From positions 111,834 through 175,833 of the forward strand of contig NZ_FOOY01000007.1 in NCBI RefSeq assembly GCF_900113325.1: 64,000 bases of DNA, written 5' to 3'. Within the stretch, counting starts at the first letter, position 1. Each line of letters starts with the position of its first letter. The position numbers and the translations under genes were made by a program. The stretch comes from Sporolactobacillus nakayamae (GTDB taxonomy: Bacteria > Bacillota > Bacilli > Bacillales > Sporolactobacillaceae). Of the stretch, positions 38,025 to 47,657 are shown in pieces. The notes under the pieces were generated by a model. The model was not told the DNA's origin and searched no databases. It was given only the letters and a program-made list of their open reading frames with translations.

Positions 38025-39098
38025 ATGAGTAAAACATCCATTTATGGATTAACATTAGATCAATTAATCAAGTGGCTGGTCGCTCAAGACGAGAAAAAGT
38101 TTAGAGCCGCGCAGATTTGGGATTGGATTTATACTAAGCGTGTAGACAGCTTTGATAAAATGACCAACCTTTCCAAGAAGACGATTCAGCTGCTTGAAAA
38201 TCATTTTGTCATGAACAGCCTTGAGAAACAGATTGAGCAGAAGGCGAAGGACGGCACGACGAAATTTCTGTTTCAACTTTCTGATGGCAATTTGATTGAG
38301 ACCGTGCTGATGTCGCATGAATACGGTCTGTCCGTTTGCGTCACTTCCCAAGTTGGGTGCAACATCGGATGCAGCTTCTGCGCAAGCGGGTTGTTGAAGA
38401 AAAATCGTGATTTGACAAGCGGTGAAATGGTCGAACAGTTAGTGGCCATTCAACAAAGCCTCGATGCGAAAGGCAAAGACGAGCGTGTAAGCCATATTGT
38501 GGTCATGGGTATTGGCGAACCATTTGACAATTTTGAAAATGTCATGGACTTCTTGCGGATCGTTAATGATGGGAAAGGACTCGCGATCGGTGCACGACAT
38601 ATCACTGTTTCAACAAGCGGTATTGTTCCGAGAATCTATGAGTTTGCCGATATCGACTGGCAAGTCAATCTCGCGATTTCGCTCCATGCGCCGAACAATG
38701 AACTGCGAAGCCGTATCATGAAGATTAATCGCGCGTATCCGATTGAGAAACTGATGGAAGCCGTTAACTATTATCTGGAGAAGACCAATCGGCGCATCAC
38801 TTTTGAATATATCTTGTTAAAAGATATTAACGATCATAAGGAAGAAGCGCTGCAACTCGCCAAGTTGTTTGAGAACAAGCGCCATCTCGTGTATATCAAC
38901 CTGATTCCTTATAATCCGGTCGAAGAGCACCCGGAATATCAGCGCAGTGAAAAAGATGCGGTGGTCACATTTTACGAGACCCTAAAAAGGCGCGGGATCA
39001 ATGCCGTCGTTCGTAAAGAGTTTGGTACCGACATTGACGCCGCTTGCGGTCAGCTGCGTAGTAAGCAGATTAAAAAAGAACGTGTGATTAAGCGATAA
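38025..39098 (+). CDS. rlmN: Dual-specificity 23S rRNA/tRNA methyltransferase RlmN
   Basis: 357 residues, a radical-SAM enzyme methylating C2 of A2503 in 23S rRNA and A37 in some tRNAs. The 4Fe-4S cysteines are 112, 116 and 119 in [14 protein letters not shown]. The methyl-carrying C-terminal Cys lies in [12 protein letters not shown]. The ATG at 38025 has AGAGGT upstream and gives the usual length; the GTG at 37983 adds 14 atypical residues. The family separates from the resistance enzyme Cfr by length and N-terminal domain; this reads as housekeeping RlmN. Confidence 0.93.
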   Translation: MSKTSIYGLTLDQLIKWLVAQDEKKFRAAQIWDWIYTKRVDSFDKMTNLSKKTIQLLENHFVMNSLEKQIEQKAKDGTTKFLFQLSDGNLIETVLMSHEYGLSVCVTSQVGCNIGCSFCASGLLKKNRDLTSGEMVEQLVAIQQSLDAKGKDERVSHIVVMGIGEPFDNFENVMDFLRIVNDGKGLAIGARHITVSTSGIVPRIYEFADIDWQVNLAISLHAPNNELRSRIMKINRAYPIEKLMEAVNYYLEKTNRRITFEYILLKDINDHKEEALQLAKLFENKRHLVYINLIPYNPVEEHPEYQRSEKDAVVTFYETLKRRGINAVVRKEFGTDIDAACGQLRSKQIKKERVIKR

Positions 39099-39112
39099 TT
39101 ATTCGAAATAAT

Positions 39113-39153
39113 AAATCCGGAAGAAGGGATGGTTCCTTTCTTCCGGATTTTTT
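39113..39153 (+). terminator. Rho-independent terminator of rlmN
   Basis: AAATCCGGAAGAAGGG / CCTTTCTTCCGGATTT stem followed by TTT. Confidence 0.9.
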
Positions 39154-39163
39154 GATGCAAAAA

Positions 39164-39193
39164 TGAAACTTTTTAGGTGATTGGTTCCTCTAA
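39164..39193 (+). promoter_or_regulatory. Candidate ECF-type autoregulatory promoter
   Basis: TGAAACTTTTT (39164-) is a typical ECF -35. The sequence CCTCTAAT stands where CGTCTAAT-type -10 elements usually lie. This fits autoregulation of the sigma gene starting at 39216, but the -10 is imperfect. Confidence 0.45.
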
Positions 39194-39215
39194 TTAATGA
39201 AAAGGAGGTTCGTTC

Positions 39216-39749
39216 ATGAACGATGCAAAGCTTGTCAGGCGCGCGACAAGCGGGGATGGAAAAGCTCTTGAAAAACTATTGATCAAGCATAGTGATCAGC
39301 TCTACCGAACCGCGTATTTGTATGTAGGAAATCAAGAGGATGCGCTCGATGCCATCCAAGAAACGGCTTGCCGTACCTGCAGAACGGTCAGTCAATTAAA
39401 AAATGAACAGTATTTTCTCACTTGGATCACACGAATTTTAATCAATTGCTGCTATGAAATTTTAAAGAAACGCAGACGTGAAGTCGCAATTGCTGAAGCG
39501 GATGAGGGGACGGAAGCCAACCAGACGCAGTCAGAAGTGCATCTGGATCTTGTACAGGCGATTAATCAGCTTAACGACAAGGGACGTACAGCAATTATTC
39601 TTTTCTATTATTATGATCAGACTATACGCCAGATCGCACAAACAATGGATATGCCGGAAAATACGGTGAAGACGGTACTCAGACGTGCAAAGGAAAGTCT
39701 GAAAAAGAGTTTAGGAGGGGAGGCAGATCATGAACAAGACATCGTTTAA
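39216..39749 (+). CDS. ECF-family RNA polymerase sigma factor
   Basis: 177 residues. Region 2 (about 20-85) contains YLYVGNQEDALDAIQET and YFLTWITRILINCCYEIL, and region 4 (about 120-170) contains IAQTMDMPENTVKTVLRRAKESLKK, the helix-turn-helix that reads the -35. Similar to SigV/SigW-like factors of Bacilli. AAGGAGG 8 nt before the ATG. It overlaps the next gene, its probable anti-sigma, by 20 nt. The inducing signal is unknown, though such pairs often answer envelope stress. Confidence 0.92.
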   Translation: MNDAKLVRRATSGDGKALEKLLIKHSDQLYRTAYLYVGNQEDALDAIQETACRTCRTVSQLKNEQYFLTWITRILINCCYEILKKRRREVAIAEADEGTEANQTQSEVHLDLVQAINQLNDKGRTAIILFYYYDQTIRQIAQTMDMPENTVKTVLRRAKESLKKSLGGEADHEQDIV

Positions 39750-41106
39750 AAAAGAAACGAATAAAATAGATGTGCCCAAGGATCGTGTCATGAATGCGAT
39801 TCATCAAGGAATTGAAGAGGCAGATGTCGCGCCGCGCAAAAGACATCGGAAGCTTACGGGCGGTTTAGTCACTTCCGGGGCAGCTGCGGCGCTCATTGCG
39901 TTCAGTTTTCTATCACCATCGGTATCTCGAGTGCTAGCTGAAGTTCCAATTCTAAGTGCTATTTATGGCAGAGCTTATGATTCGATTGGACAAAATCTCT
40001 CCAACCAGAAGCTTGTGACCGAATTAAATCAAAGCGCAACGGACAAGGGCATTAAAGTGACCATTACGAGCGCCTACTATGACGGGGCGTCCATTGGACT
40101 GACTTTTAAAGCAAGCGGCCCGATCAAAGTGGATGACAATGGGGAGCAGGGAAAAAATTTTATTGCATTTTATGAGATATTTGGCGGTGATCTGAAGATT
40201 GATGAAAGTCAGGAATTGGCAGTAACAAGCGTACAGGGGAAACGCTACACCGGTCATGTACAAATCAATTATCCTCAAAAAGAATTGCCGAAAAAGGCGA
40301 CGCTGCCGATTACATTTAAGGAAATTGGCGATAAAAAAGGGATCTGGGCGTTCAATGTCCCGATAAAGCAGTTGCCTAAGGAAACGGTTAAGGTATCGGC
40401 AGAAAGTCGGAGTAAGGATGGAAAAATTAAAGTGCGCTATGAATCGGTTGTTTTTGCAAAATCTTCGACATTTATTAATTATCAGGTGATTCTCCCTGAT
40501 AAGCTCAATCAGGATTACATTGAACTTGAGAATATTTATGATGATCAGGGAAGAGAAGTCCAGCAGCTGTCGGATGGTCATTTGGAGAAATTTCAGAAGG
40601 GTAACCAATCGATCATTAATAGACGGTTGACCATTCCGTCATCATTGAAGAATAAAACAAAGACCTTGACCGTTCATCCGGTCAACCGGATCAATGAGCA
40701 GCCCCAGTTTGTCTCTCCTTTCGAGAAATTACCGGTTACCGTGCGGTCTGAAAAAACAAATTCAGCAATTCGCATTGAAGAAATGTTCATCAAAAATGGA
40801 CACTTCACAGTAATTTATCAGATTGATCTTGGCGACAAGAAAAATGAATGGGGCATCCATTTTCTCAAAACAGCAATCAAAGATGATCTACTTGTGGTCA
40901 AAAAGAGGAATAAAAACAGTAATCAGAACCCAATGGAGCATTCGGTAACGGTACTTGATAAGGACAAACTTCGCTTTAGTAGTACCTTTGGTGCTAGTCG
41001 TGCAGATCGAATTAATGGAGATTATCTACTGCGTGTAAGCTTTAATGGTTTGAACAATAACCTGCCTGAGGAACTGAGTCCGGCCACGCTTTCTTTGGAT
41101 AAATGA
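39730..41106 (+). CDS. DUF4179-type membrane anti-sigma factor
   Basis: 458 residues. A short cytosolic N-terminus (about 1-45) is followed by one membrane segment (GLVTSGAAAALIAFSFL). An extracytoplasmic DUF4179 region begins at VPILSAIYGRAYDSIGQ; VTITSAYYDGASIGLTFKA is typical. The rest (about 150-450) is beta-rich. It likely holds the upstream sigma factor at the membrane until a signal is sensed. The start lies inside the sigma gene, so the two are coupled; GGGGAGG precedes the ATG. Confidence 0.88.
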   Translation: MNKTSFKKETNKIDVPKDRVMNAIHQGIEEADVAPRKRHRKLTGGLVTSGAAAALIAFSFLSPSVSRVLAEVPILSAIYGRAYDSIGQNLSNQKLVTELNQSATDKGIKVTITSAYYDGASIGLTFKASGPIKVDDNGEQGKNFIAFYEIFGGDLKIDESQELAVTSVQGKRYTGHVQINYPQKELPKKATLPITFKEIGDKKGIWAFNVPIKQLPKETVKVSAESRSKDGKIKVRYESVVFAKSSTFINYQVILPDKLNQDYIELENIYDDQGREVQQLSDGHLEKFQKGNQSIINRRLTIPSSLKNKTKTLTVHPVNRINEQPQFVSPFEKLPVTVRSEKTNSAIRIEEMFIKNGHFTVIYQIDLGDKKNEWGIHFLKTAIKDDLLVVKKRNKNSNQNPMEHSVTVLDKDKLRFSSTFGASRADRINGDYLLRVSFNGLNNNLPEELSPATLSLDK

Positions 41107-41160
41107 CATTTACTCAATTTGAGATCGATATAACGAAATGGAGACCGTAATCATAGTAAA

Positions 41161-41212
41161 ATGATCTGCTTTCATTAAAGCCAGAATGGCATATGAGGCA
41201 GATCGTTTTTTC
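41161..41212. terminator. Terminator between convergent genes
   Basis: ATGATCTGC pairs with GCAGATCGT across a 28-nt loop and is followed by TTTTT on the plus strand; it ends the sigma/anti-sigma unit. Confidence 0.6.
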
Positions 41213-41296
41213 TATCGAAGCATAATTGTACATCTATTTTTAAAGGAATATTCTTTTCCTTTTCGCCCATATTCTTCAAATGAATAAGTTCCCTAT

Positions 41297-41932
41297 TTAA
41301 CGATGTTTGAGTAAGACCAGTTGAACACTGAAGCCGATTAAAATGCAGCCGGTCACCCCCTGAATAACGCGCTGCACATTTGGTCGCTGCATCCAATACG
41401 TGACTGATTCAACGAGCAATACATACATGCTGAGCAAAAATAAATTGATCGCGATCTGCGAAATTCCGAGGATGAAAAATGGAATAATTGATTGATTATC
41501 CGTTCGAATAAATTGTGGTAGAAAGGTAAGAAAGAAAACAGCGACTTTAGGATTTGTCAGATTTGTGAAGAAACCTTGAAAATAGCTGATGTGTTTTGAG
41601 ACAACTTTTTGCCTCAAGGGTTTTTGCGCCATTGCATGATCTTCAGGGTGTTTTCTCAGACTCAATAATGTTCGAATACCGAGATAGGCAAGATAAAGCG
41701 CTCCGATGTATTTGAAAGCTGAAAACAGCACTGCCGAATGAAGCAGCAAAGTGGATAGACCAAGCGCTGCAGCAGTGGTATGAATTAAAAGTGCTGTAGA
41801 AGTGCCGAAAATAGTGCATAGTCCGGCTGTTCGCCCGGTTGCGATTGTGTTTCGTGTCGCCAGTGCCATGTCTGGTCCGGGCAGCAAAACCAAGAAGCAA
41901 GAAACGACCAAATACAGCAGATAATTGTTCAT
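41297..41932 (-). CDS. LysE/RhtB-family amino-acid exporter
   Basis: 211 residues, six predicted membrane segments, family length. LLPGPDMALATRNTIATGR (about 17-35) is the LysE-type N-terminal signature, and LTNPKVAVFFLTFLPQFI the central one. It exports an amino acid or related solute; the substrate is not predictable. It lies 16 nt after the ferric reductase-like gene with AAGGGA before its ATG, so it ends that minus-strand operon. Confidence 0.92.
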   Translation of the reverse strand: MNNYLLYLVVSCFLVLLPGPDMALATRNTIATGRTAGLCTIFGTSTALLIHTTAAALGLSTLLLHSAVLFSAFKYIGALYLAYLGIRTLLSLRKHPEDHAMAQKPLRQKVVSKHISYFQGFFTNLTNPKVAVFFLTFLPQFIRTDNQSIIPFFILGISQIAINLFLLSMYVLLVESVTYWMQRPNVQRVIQGVTGCILIGFSVQLVLLKHR

Positions 41933-41948
41933 AGGGATCCCTTTCCAT

Positions 41949-42632
41949 TCACTGCCGAATATTGTGCTCTGTCAGATGCTGCTTATTCAATGCCTTTTTC
42001 TTCAATGCACTGACCATTTGGATTTGTACGATCATGAGTGCGAGCACACTGACAAATGTGACAACGTACATGGAAAAAATGATGATATTGCTTGAATCTG
42101 TTCCTCCCATTATGCCATGGGTGAGCGCCAAAAGAAACAGTATATAAGAGATCAGATGAAAGCTTTTCCACAGCTTGACCGGCATTTTTTTCTTCAAATC
42201 AGTCGTCAGCAAGACGAACAACAATCCGTAAAGGGTGAGTGTTCCGAGTCCGTAAAGAAACGGTTCACGCGGTGCTGTAAATGGAATAAGCAATTGCATC
42301 CAAGAGAAAGGAACATATGGATCAATGACAAGAAGCAGCGGATGAAGCATCGCGACAAACACGCCGGTTGTGTTGAAAAAGAAATGAATGCTCAATAGCA
42401 AATCACGCGCGGGTTTGCGCCCTTTCCAAATCGGCATACCTGCTGTAATTCCAAGACAGATACCGAAGAAAAGCAGAACATATGCCGTGATTCCAAGCAC
42501 GCGGACCGTCAGCCACGTAGGCGTGGATGCCGGAAGAATGTTTGTCCGGTGCGCAAGCTCAATAAAGAAGCAGATTACTAGAATCAAAGCTAGTCCAATT
42601 GTCCATTTTAACAGTTTGTGTTTATGTTCCAC
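41949..42632 (-). CDS. Ferric reductase-like transmembrane heme protein
   Basis: 227 residues with six hydrophobic segments and the ferric-reductase-like transmembrane layout. Candidate heme-binding His residues are in SIHFFFNTTGVFVAMLHPLLL and SFHLISYILFLLALTHGIMGG, which face each other in paired helices. There is no cytosolic FAD/NAD domain, so electrons must come from a partner. It starts 3 nt after the apbE stop. Together with ApbE and the DUF2271 protein this looks like a small membrane electron-transfer unit. Confidence 0.82.
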   Translation of the reverse strand: MEHKHKLLKWTIGLALILVICFFIELAHRTNILPASTPTWLTVRVLGITAYVLLFFGICLGITAGMPIWKGRKPARDLLLSIHFFFNTTGVFVAMLHPLLLVIDPYVPFSWMQLLIPFTAPREPFLYGLGTLTLYGLLFVLLTTDLKKKMPVKLWKSFHLISYILFLLALTHGIMGGTDSSNIIIFSMYVVTFVSVLALMIVQIQMVSALKKKALNKQHLTEHNIRQ

Positions 42633-42635
42633 AGT

Positions 42636-43595
42636 TCATCTCTCCTTATTTGGTGGAAAGGATATTTTTCCTGGGAAATTTTTATAGCTGCACAGATTCT
42701 TTAGATTCGACGAGACGATTACGTGGCCGTCCTTATCAATGAACAAATAGGCAAGATCCGGATGCCTTGCCTCCAACCATTTCGACCCTTCCCGGCTGCC
42801 CATAATCATCAGGCATTTCGCATAGATTTCGCATGGAAGAAGGGCGGGCCCGATAACAGTGGCTTGAATGATATCAGATTCTGAGGGTAGGGCGGTCCTC
42901 GGATCAATCAGATGATGAAAACGATGGCGGCCATCACTCCAGCTTCGCTTAATTTTGCTGCTTGTGGCTGCGCCCCATTGTCCACTATGGAAGATGAGTT
43001 TTCCAATCGTTTGATCATCTGAATAAGGATGAGTGACATTAATGACCCAAGGCTCAGTGGGCGTTGCGCCGTTCCAACACATGAGATCTCCGCCTGCATT
43101 AATCAGCCCGTAAGGTCGTCCCTGCCCAATAAGATTCACGGCTGCTTTCTGAACAGCCCAACCTTTTGCGATGCCGCCAAAATCCAAGGCACTCCCACAA
43201 GGTAATGTGATGGAGCATTGTTCAAGGTCGAATGTAAAGGTTGTCTGGTCAGCCGTTAATGGCAACGGCTCACGGTGGGCATTCCGTTTGTCCATTTGCT
43301 CAAAGGAGCGGTCATAGCCGATCTTGCGCATGATGTTGCCGAGAAATGGATTAAAAATGCCATCTGTTTCTTGGTAGAAGCGGAGTGCTTCATATAAAAG
43401 TTCTGCGAATTGCCGTGACACATGTGTGATGTTCCCAACGCTTCGGTTGACATGGCTCAATTCACTACAAGGTAGGAACCTGGAAAATTGATGTTCCAAA
43501 GAAGACATCCATTTAAAAACTCTAGATGCGTCCGGCGCGTTAAGGCCGGAGATGCTTATGTTGGTATTCATGTGGCGACTGTGAAATTCGAGCAT
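42636..43595 (-). CDS. apbE: FAD:protein FMN transferase
   Basis: 319 residues. LDFGGIAKGWAVQKA, INAGGDLMCWNG and HHLIDPRTALPS are the ApbE motifs for FAD and Mg binding. The enzyme attaches FMN covalently to Ser/Thr of exported or membrane flavoproteins. No lipobox or clear signal peptide is visible, so location is uncertain. It starts 2 nt after the DUF2271 gene. No protein encoded nearby shows an obvious [S/T]GA[S/T] flavinylation site, so its target is unclear. Confidence 0.9.
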   Translation of the reverse strand: MLEFHSRHMNTNISISGLNAPDASRVFKWMSSLEHQFSRFLPCSELSHVNRSVGNITHVSRQFAELLYEALRFYQETDGIFNPFLGNIMRKIGYDRSFEQMDKRNAHREPLPLTADQTTFTFDLEQCSITLPCGSALDFGGIAKGWAVQKAAVNLIGQGRPYGLINAGGDLMCWNGATPTEPWVINVTHPYSDDQTIGKLIFHSGQWGAATSSKIKRSWSDGRHRFHHLIDPRTALPSESDIIQATVIGPALLPCEIYAKCLMIMGSREGSKWLEARHPDLAYLFIDKDGHVIVSSNLKNLCSYKNFPGKISFPPNKER

Positions 43596-43597
43596 GA

Positions 43598-44314
43598 TTA
43601 TGAACCCTGTGTACTTGTTGTGGAATCTTGTTTTACTGAGGCAATACGTTTACCAGAGTCAAATTCTGCACGCACATTCTCAAGCAATTTGCCGTGCGAT
43701 TTAGCAGCTGCCGGTTTATAAGAGGCCTGAGCAGTGGATTCCGCATTATTCTTTCCAATAGTAATCTTGCCGGTGTATACCACGCGATTCTGCCAGTAAA
43801 TATTTCCTTCAACTTTAAAGACATACTTGCCGGGTTTCACAGCTTTTCCCGCAGCATCAGTACAATCCCAATAGACAGTATGGTTGCCGGCTGCTTGTTC
43901 CGGCAGCTTGACTTGATTGATTTCGGATTTGGATGCATGAGCCCAGTTTGATGCCTTGCGCCACTCGGGAAGAGCTTCGGAACGCATTTTATAACCGCCT
44001 CCGGCTGTGAAACTTGAGGCGCGCAGTGTCTTGACATAATGACCTTTTTCATCCTCAATCCAAAAAGCGATCTGATTACTTGCCAGCTGATCCAGATGAA
44101 AAAGTCGATAATTAATGGCAACCAAACCAAGCGTCTTTACATCAGGGATGTGAACCGCTGAATTGGTCTGCGCAGGCGTAGATGAGGATGAGGCATTTGA
44201 TGAAGACTGGGAAAGGGAAAAGGGATTGTCGGCGTGAGCGAAATGGGACATGCCGGAAAGAATAATGACACCAGCACCTAAGGTTCCAACGACAGGAGCT
44301 AGTATTTTTTTCAT
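43598..44314 (-). CDS. Exported DUF2271-like protein
   Basis: 238 residues from the ATG at 44314 (AGGAG 9 nt upstream), giving a signal peptide (KKILAPVVGTLGAGVIIL..HAHA-type cut). A Ser-rich linker (about 30-50) leads to a beta-domain with IAFWIEDEKGHYVKTL, LPEWRKASN and YWDCTDAAGKAVKPGKYVFKVEG, which I assign to DUF2271/FlgD-Ig-like proteins. Such proteins are often encoded with ApbE and ferric reductase-like membrane proteins, as here. First gene of the four-gene minus-strand operon. Confidence 0.72.
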   Translation of the reverse strand: MKKILAPVVGTLGAGVIILSGMSHFAHADNPFSLSQSSSNASSSSTPAQTNSAVHIPDVKTLGLVAINYRLFHLDQLASNQIAFWIEDEKGHYVKTLRASSFTAGGGYKMRSEALPEWRKASNWAHASKSEINQVKLPEQAAGNHTVYWDCTDAAGKAVKPGKYVFKVEGNIYWQNRVVYTGKITIGKNNAESTAQASYKPAAAKSHGKLLENVRAEFDSGKRIASVKQDSTTSTQGS

Positions 44315-44436
44315 AAATCTCACTCCTAATATCACAATTTGTCTATTGGCCATGTTATGTGGAAGTTTCTTTCATTATTGTACAGCAAATGCAAAAATTT
44401 TTACAATGATGAGGGTGACATAGGCGTGAATATAAT

Positions 44437-44477
44437 AAAAAGCGGTGGAAAAACCATCAAGGTTTTTCCACCGCTTT
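44437..44477 (-). terminator. Strong terminator of the glycosyltransferase gene
   Basis: AAAGCGGTGGAAAAACC / GGTTTTTCCACCGCTTT, 17 bp, 6-nt loop, with a U run on the minus strand. Confidence 0.9.
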
Positions 44478-44486
44478 GCTAAACGT

Positions 44487-45656
44487 TTATGATTCGTAGT
44501 TAATGTTATTGAAGGAAACATCGCGCGCGACTCCCGCCGGCTGAAGGCTTTCGCTGGGAATGTTCAAAATAAAGTTCACAATGTTCTCGGAAATCTGTGG
44601 ATCAACATATTGTTGCTGTGACTTTTTAATTTCCTTCAGCATTGCGACGTTATTTTCCAATAACTCATTAATCGTCGGTACAAGGTTGTTCATCGAGTTA
44701 CAGGTAATTGCCAAATGGTATTTTTCTGCGAATCTTGGGTTGCCTGCTTCTTGTCCCGGCAGTGCGCCTGTGATTACAATAGGTGTGTTGCAGGAAACTG
44801 CCTCCATCATCACATTTGGACTGCTTCGGATAAACGCGATATCAGAGTGGGCGATCAAGTCCTGAATATTACGGGTGAAACCGTAAATGGTGACTTTATC
44901 GCCATATTTTTTAACGAGCGTTTTTTTTAGGTGTGCTTGTAATTTTTCGTTTCTTCCGGCTACAATGGTAATATTGAAACCAAATGTTTCAATCAATGTT
45001 TTAGCCATTTTACCCATGTGGCCGACGCCTTCTCCGCCGCTCATAATCAAGCAATTAAGCGGCTTGTTGGGTGAATAGTGATCTGCATCTTTTCGCAGCT
45101 GATTATTAAAGCGCTCACGGACAGGAAATCCTAAAACCTTGATTTTGCCCGCCGGAACACCAAATTCAATACATTTGTCTTTGGCTTCTTTGGTCGGGCT
45201 GATGATATAATCGGCGCGGCTGTCCGCCCAAAGCGGTGTAATGCTGATCAGATCAGCGATTAGTGTGACGAAAGGTATATGGATATCATTTTTTTCGAGA
45301 ATATTAAGGATTGAACCGTTAAAATTCGGATGAACGGTCAAAATGAGATCAGGCTTAACTTTATCAAGCAGTGCTAGAAAATTGGTCCGAATTTTTGCCT
45401 CAATCAAATGATTAACAAATGGCACCTTAACGGAAGTGATATCCCAAATAACTTTCCAGAGATGTTCGGAGTTCCTAGTGATCGGTCCATACATTTTGCC
45501 AACTTTAAGCAATGTATTGCCGCCTAATGAGAAACCATCGATTACGTGAATGTTTACATCCGGAACGATATCGAACTTTTCACTAAGCGATTCTGTAATG
45601 CTTTTGTGGCCGTGTCCGGTGTAATTTGAAGAAATGATGAGTATATTTTTGATCAT
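44487..45656 (-). CDS. Diacylglycerol glucosyltransferase-like enzyme (UgtP/MGDG synthase family, GT28)
   Basis: 389 residues. The N-terminal MGDG-synthase domain opens with ILIISSNYTGHGHKSI, with the GHG(H) loop that meets lipid acceptors; LTVHPNFNGSI follows. The GT28 C-domain has LIMSGGEGVGHMGKMAK and RSSPNVMMEAVSCNTPIVITG..PGQEAGNP for the sugar nucleotide. It probably glucosylates diacylglycerol at the inner membrane face to make glycolipids or lipoteichoic-acid anchors. It diverges enough from B. subtilis UgtP that the acceptor is not certain. Monocistronic. Confidence 0.85.
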   Translation of the reverse strand: MIKNILIISSNYTGHGHKSITESLSEKFDIVPDVNIHVIDGFSLGGNTLLKVGKMYGPITRNSEHLWKVIWDITSVKVPFVNHLIEAKIRTNFLALLDKVKPDLILTVHPNFNGSILNILEKNDIHIPFVTLIADLISITPLWADSRADYIISPTKEAKDKCIEFGVPAGKIKVLGFPVRERFNNQLRKDADHYSPNKPLNCLIMSGGEGVGHMGKMAKTLIETFGFNITIVAGRNEKLQAHLKKTLVKKYGDKVTIYGFTRNIQDLIAHSDIAFIRSSPNVMMEAVSCNTPIVITGALPGQEAGNPRFAEKYHLAITCNSMNNLVPTINELLENNVAMLKEIKKSQQQYVDPQISENIVNFILNIPSESLQPAGVARDVSFNNINYES

Positions 45657-45830
45657 CGAAGATATCCTTTCTCTAACAATTGGACTGACTCGCTAGATAA
45701 GCAGTCTCTTCTGTCTACCCTATATTGTATGCTAAACTGGGACAAGAAACAATTTTTTTTGGAAGTTATTGAACAATCGTAACAAAAAGCTTACTATTGC
45801 GCAACATAAACTTAAGGAGATTACGTTTGT

Positions 45831-47228
45831 ATGTCACTTCAGAAATTTAAAACTGTGTATGCCATATCCGTCTACGTCAGTCTGGCGGCGTTTGACAATA
45901 TTGTTATTGGGTTGTTCCCGCCGCTGTTTTCCAACATATCGCATGATTTGCATGTGGCAATCTCGTCCATGGGCGTCATTTCAGCGATTAATATTCTGGC
46001 GACTGCTTTTTCCTCACTGTTTTGGGGCTATTTGTCTGGAAAGTATCACCGTAAGCGTCTGGTCATGATTGGTACTTTAATTTGGGTTGTTGGTGTTTAC
46101 TTGACTGCGCTTAGTGGTTCGTATATCCACTTGCTCGTCTGTCAAATACTTACCGGTATCGGGCTGGGCTGCATCGCATCCATCGGGTTCAGCGCTTTGA
46201 CCGATTACGTCCCCTATCATTCAAGAGGCATGGTACTGAGCCTTTGGGGCATGTCTCAAGGATTTGGCGGGATCGCCGGCGCGTTGATTGCGTCGATTAT
46301 TTCAACCATGTCCAACTGGAGGACACCTTTTGAAATACTGGCAATGATCGGACTGCTCCTGATTGTCTTCTACTTTTTTGTAGAAGAGCCGCGCTTCGGA
46401 AGTGCGGAACCCGAACTGAAATTATTAATGGACCGCGGTATGAAATACACCTACAGGATCGGGTTAAACCAAATTATGAATATGCTTGGGAAAAGAAGCA
46501 ATCTGCTCCTTTTTCTCCAAGGCTTTTTCATGAATATTGCCACCGGAAGCCTGATTTGGCTGCCTACGCTTTACATATCACGAATTGAAGAGCTTGGTTA
46601 TGGGACGAAAATAGCGATGATTGTCGCGGCGTTTCTGTTCGGTATTTTTCAGATTGGCGGCACATTATCCTCCTTTTTCGGCTATTTAGGTGATGTGCTT
46701 CAAAGAAGAAGCTACAAAGCACGTGCGCTTCTCACGGCTGTGTTTGTTTTCTTGACCATGCCTCTTTATATATTATTATTTATTTTTCCAATCGATCAAT
46801 TATCACTCCCGAATACAACAAATTCGGTTACTTTGTTTTTCAGTTTAATTGGACAGCTGTTTACCAATCCTTGGATTCTGTCGCTTTTTGTCATCTCATT
46901 GTTCGCCTCAGCTGCGCAATCAGCCAACACACCGAATTGGCTGGCTCTGATTACTGATGTGAATCTGCCGGAGCATCGCGGCACCGTGTTCAGTATTGCC
47001 AATCTGGCGAACAGCCTCGGGAGGACGGTTGGCAACCTTGGAATGGGCGCTGTGCTTGCAATTATTTCGATCTACCTTCACAGCCCCAAAGACTATATTT
47101 TAACAATGAGTATCCTGCAGCTTCCGCTTATACCGTCCGCGCTGTGCTATGTGTTCATGGCGAAATACAATGTTCGTGATATCCACTCTGTTAAGGAAAC
47201 ATTGGTCAAACGCGGGAAGATTGTGTAA
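45831..47228 (+). CDS. MFS transporter
   Basis: 465 residues with about twelve membrane segments. SSLFWGYLSGKYHRKRLVMIG is the loop-2/3 signature of the major facilitator superfamily. LTGIGLGCIASIGFSALTDYVP and LPEHRGTVFSIANLANSLGRTVGN resemble the sugar/spinster-like and Bacillus YfkL-type exporters. AAGGAG precedes the ATG. The substrate is unknown. Divergent from the glycolipid gene. Confidence 0.9.
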   Translation: MSLQKFKTVYAISVYVSLAAFDNIVIGLFPPLFSNISHDLHVAISSMGVISAINILATAFSSLFWGYLSGKYHRKRLVMIGTLIWVVGVYLTALSGSYIHLLVCQILTGIGLGCIASIGFSALTDYVPYHSRGMVLSLWGMSQGFGGIAGALIASIISTMSNWRTPFEILAMIGLLLIVFYFFVEEPRFGSAEPELKLLMDRGMKYTYRIGLNQIMNMLGKRSNLLLFLQGFFMNIATGSLIWLPTLYISRIEELGYGTKIAMIVAAFLFGIFQIGGTLSSFFGYLGDVLQRRSYKARALLTAVFVFLTMPLYILLFIFPIDQLSLPNTTNSVTLFFSLIGQLFTNPWILSLFVISLFASAAQSANTPNWLALITDVNLPEHRGTVFSIANLANSLGRTVGNLGMGAVLAIISIYLHSPKDYILTMSILQLPLIPSALCYVFMAKYNVRDIHSVKETLVKRGKIV

Positions 47229-47398
47229 AATGCGGGACCACGTATGAAAACATGCGCGATGCCGTATAAAAAATACGGTGCAGTGCGTGATTTATACGGT
47301 TTGCTGCGCCGCTTGATGTGTTAAGTTAATCCTATGAAGTAGATTGATTAATTACCCAAATAGGGTTATTGACGAGAATTTGTGAGGTGTTCCCTTAG

Positions 47399-47590
47399 AT
47401 GAGCTATTGGCTGTATCCGCTCGTTGCGTATCTTGTCCTTTCGCTGCTGAGTACGCTGATTCCGGCATCGGATCCCGCGTATAATTATTTCTTTTGGAAG
47501 CTGCTGATCGGACAGATTTACGCTGTTCCACTGCTCGTTATAGCGTTCATCGTGTCTTTTTTGCTCTATAGGCGTGCAAAATTGCGGTGA
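47399..47590 (+). CDS. Small two-helix membrane protein
   Basis: 63 residues with two hydrophobic segments (LYPLVAYLVLSLLSTLI and YAVPLLVIAFIVSFLLY) and a basic tail (RRAKLR). GAGGTG is 9 nt before the ATG. No family recognised. It lies 170 nt after the MFS gene and before a strong terminator, so it may be co-transcribed. Confidence 0.7.
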   Translation: MSYWLYPLVAYLVLSLLSTLIPASDPAYNYFFWKLLIGQIYAVPLLVIAFIVSFLLYRRAKLR

Positions 47591-47602
47591 TTTTGAGTAA
47601 AT

Positions 47603-47639
47603 AAAACCCCTGAATCCTTGTAAACAGATTCAGGGGTTT
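47603..47639. terminator. Bidirectional terminator
   Basis: AAACCCCTGAATC / GATTCAGGGGTTT, 13 bp, between the small membrane protein gene and the convergent pepT. Confidence 0.9.
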
Positions 47640-47657
47640 GCCGTTCATTCAGTTCAT

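Noticed and set aside
38025..39098. Cfr-type resistance methyltransferase
   Set aside because: Length, N-terminal domain and context fit housekeeping RlmN rather than Cfr.
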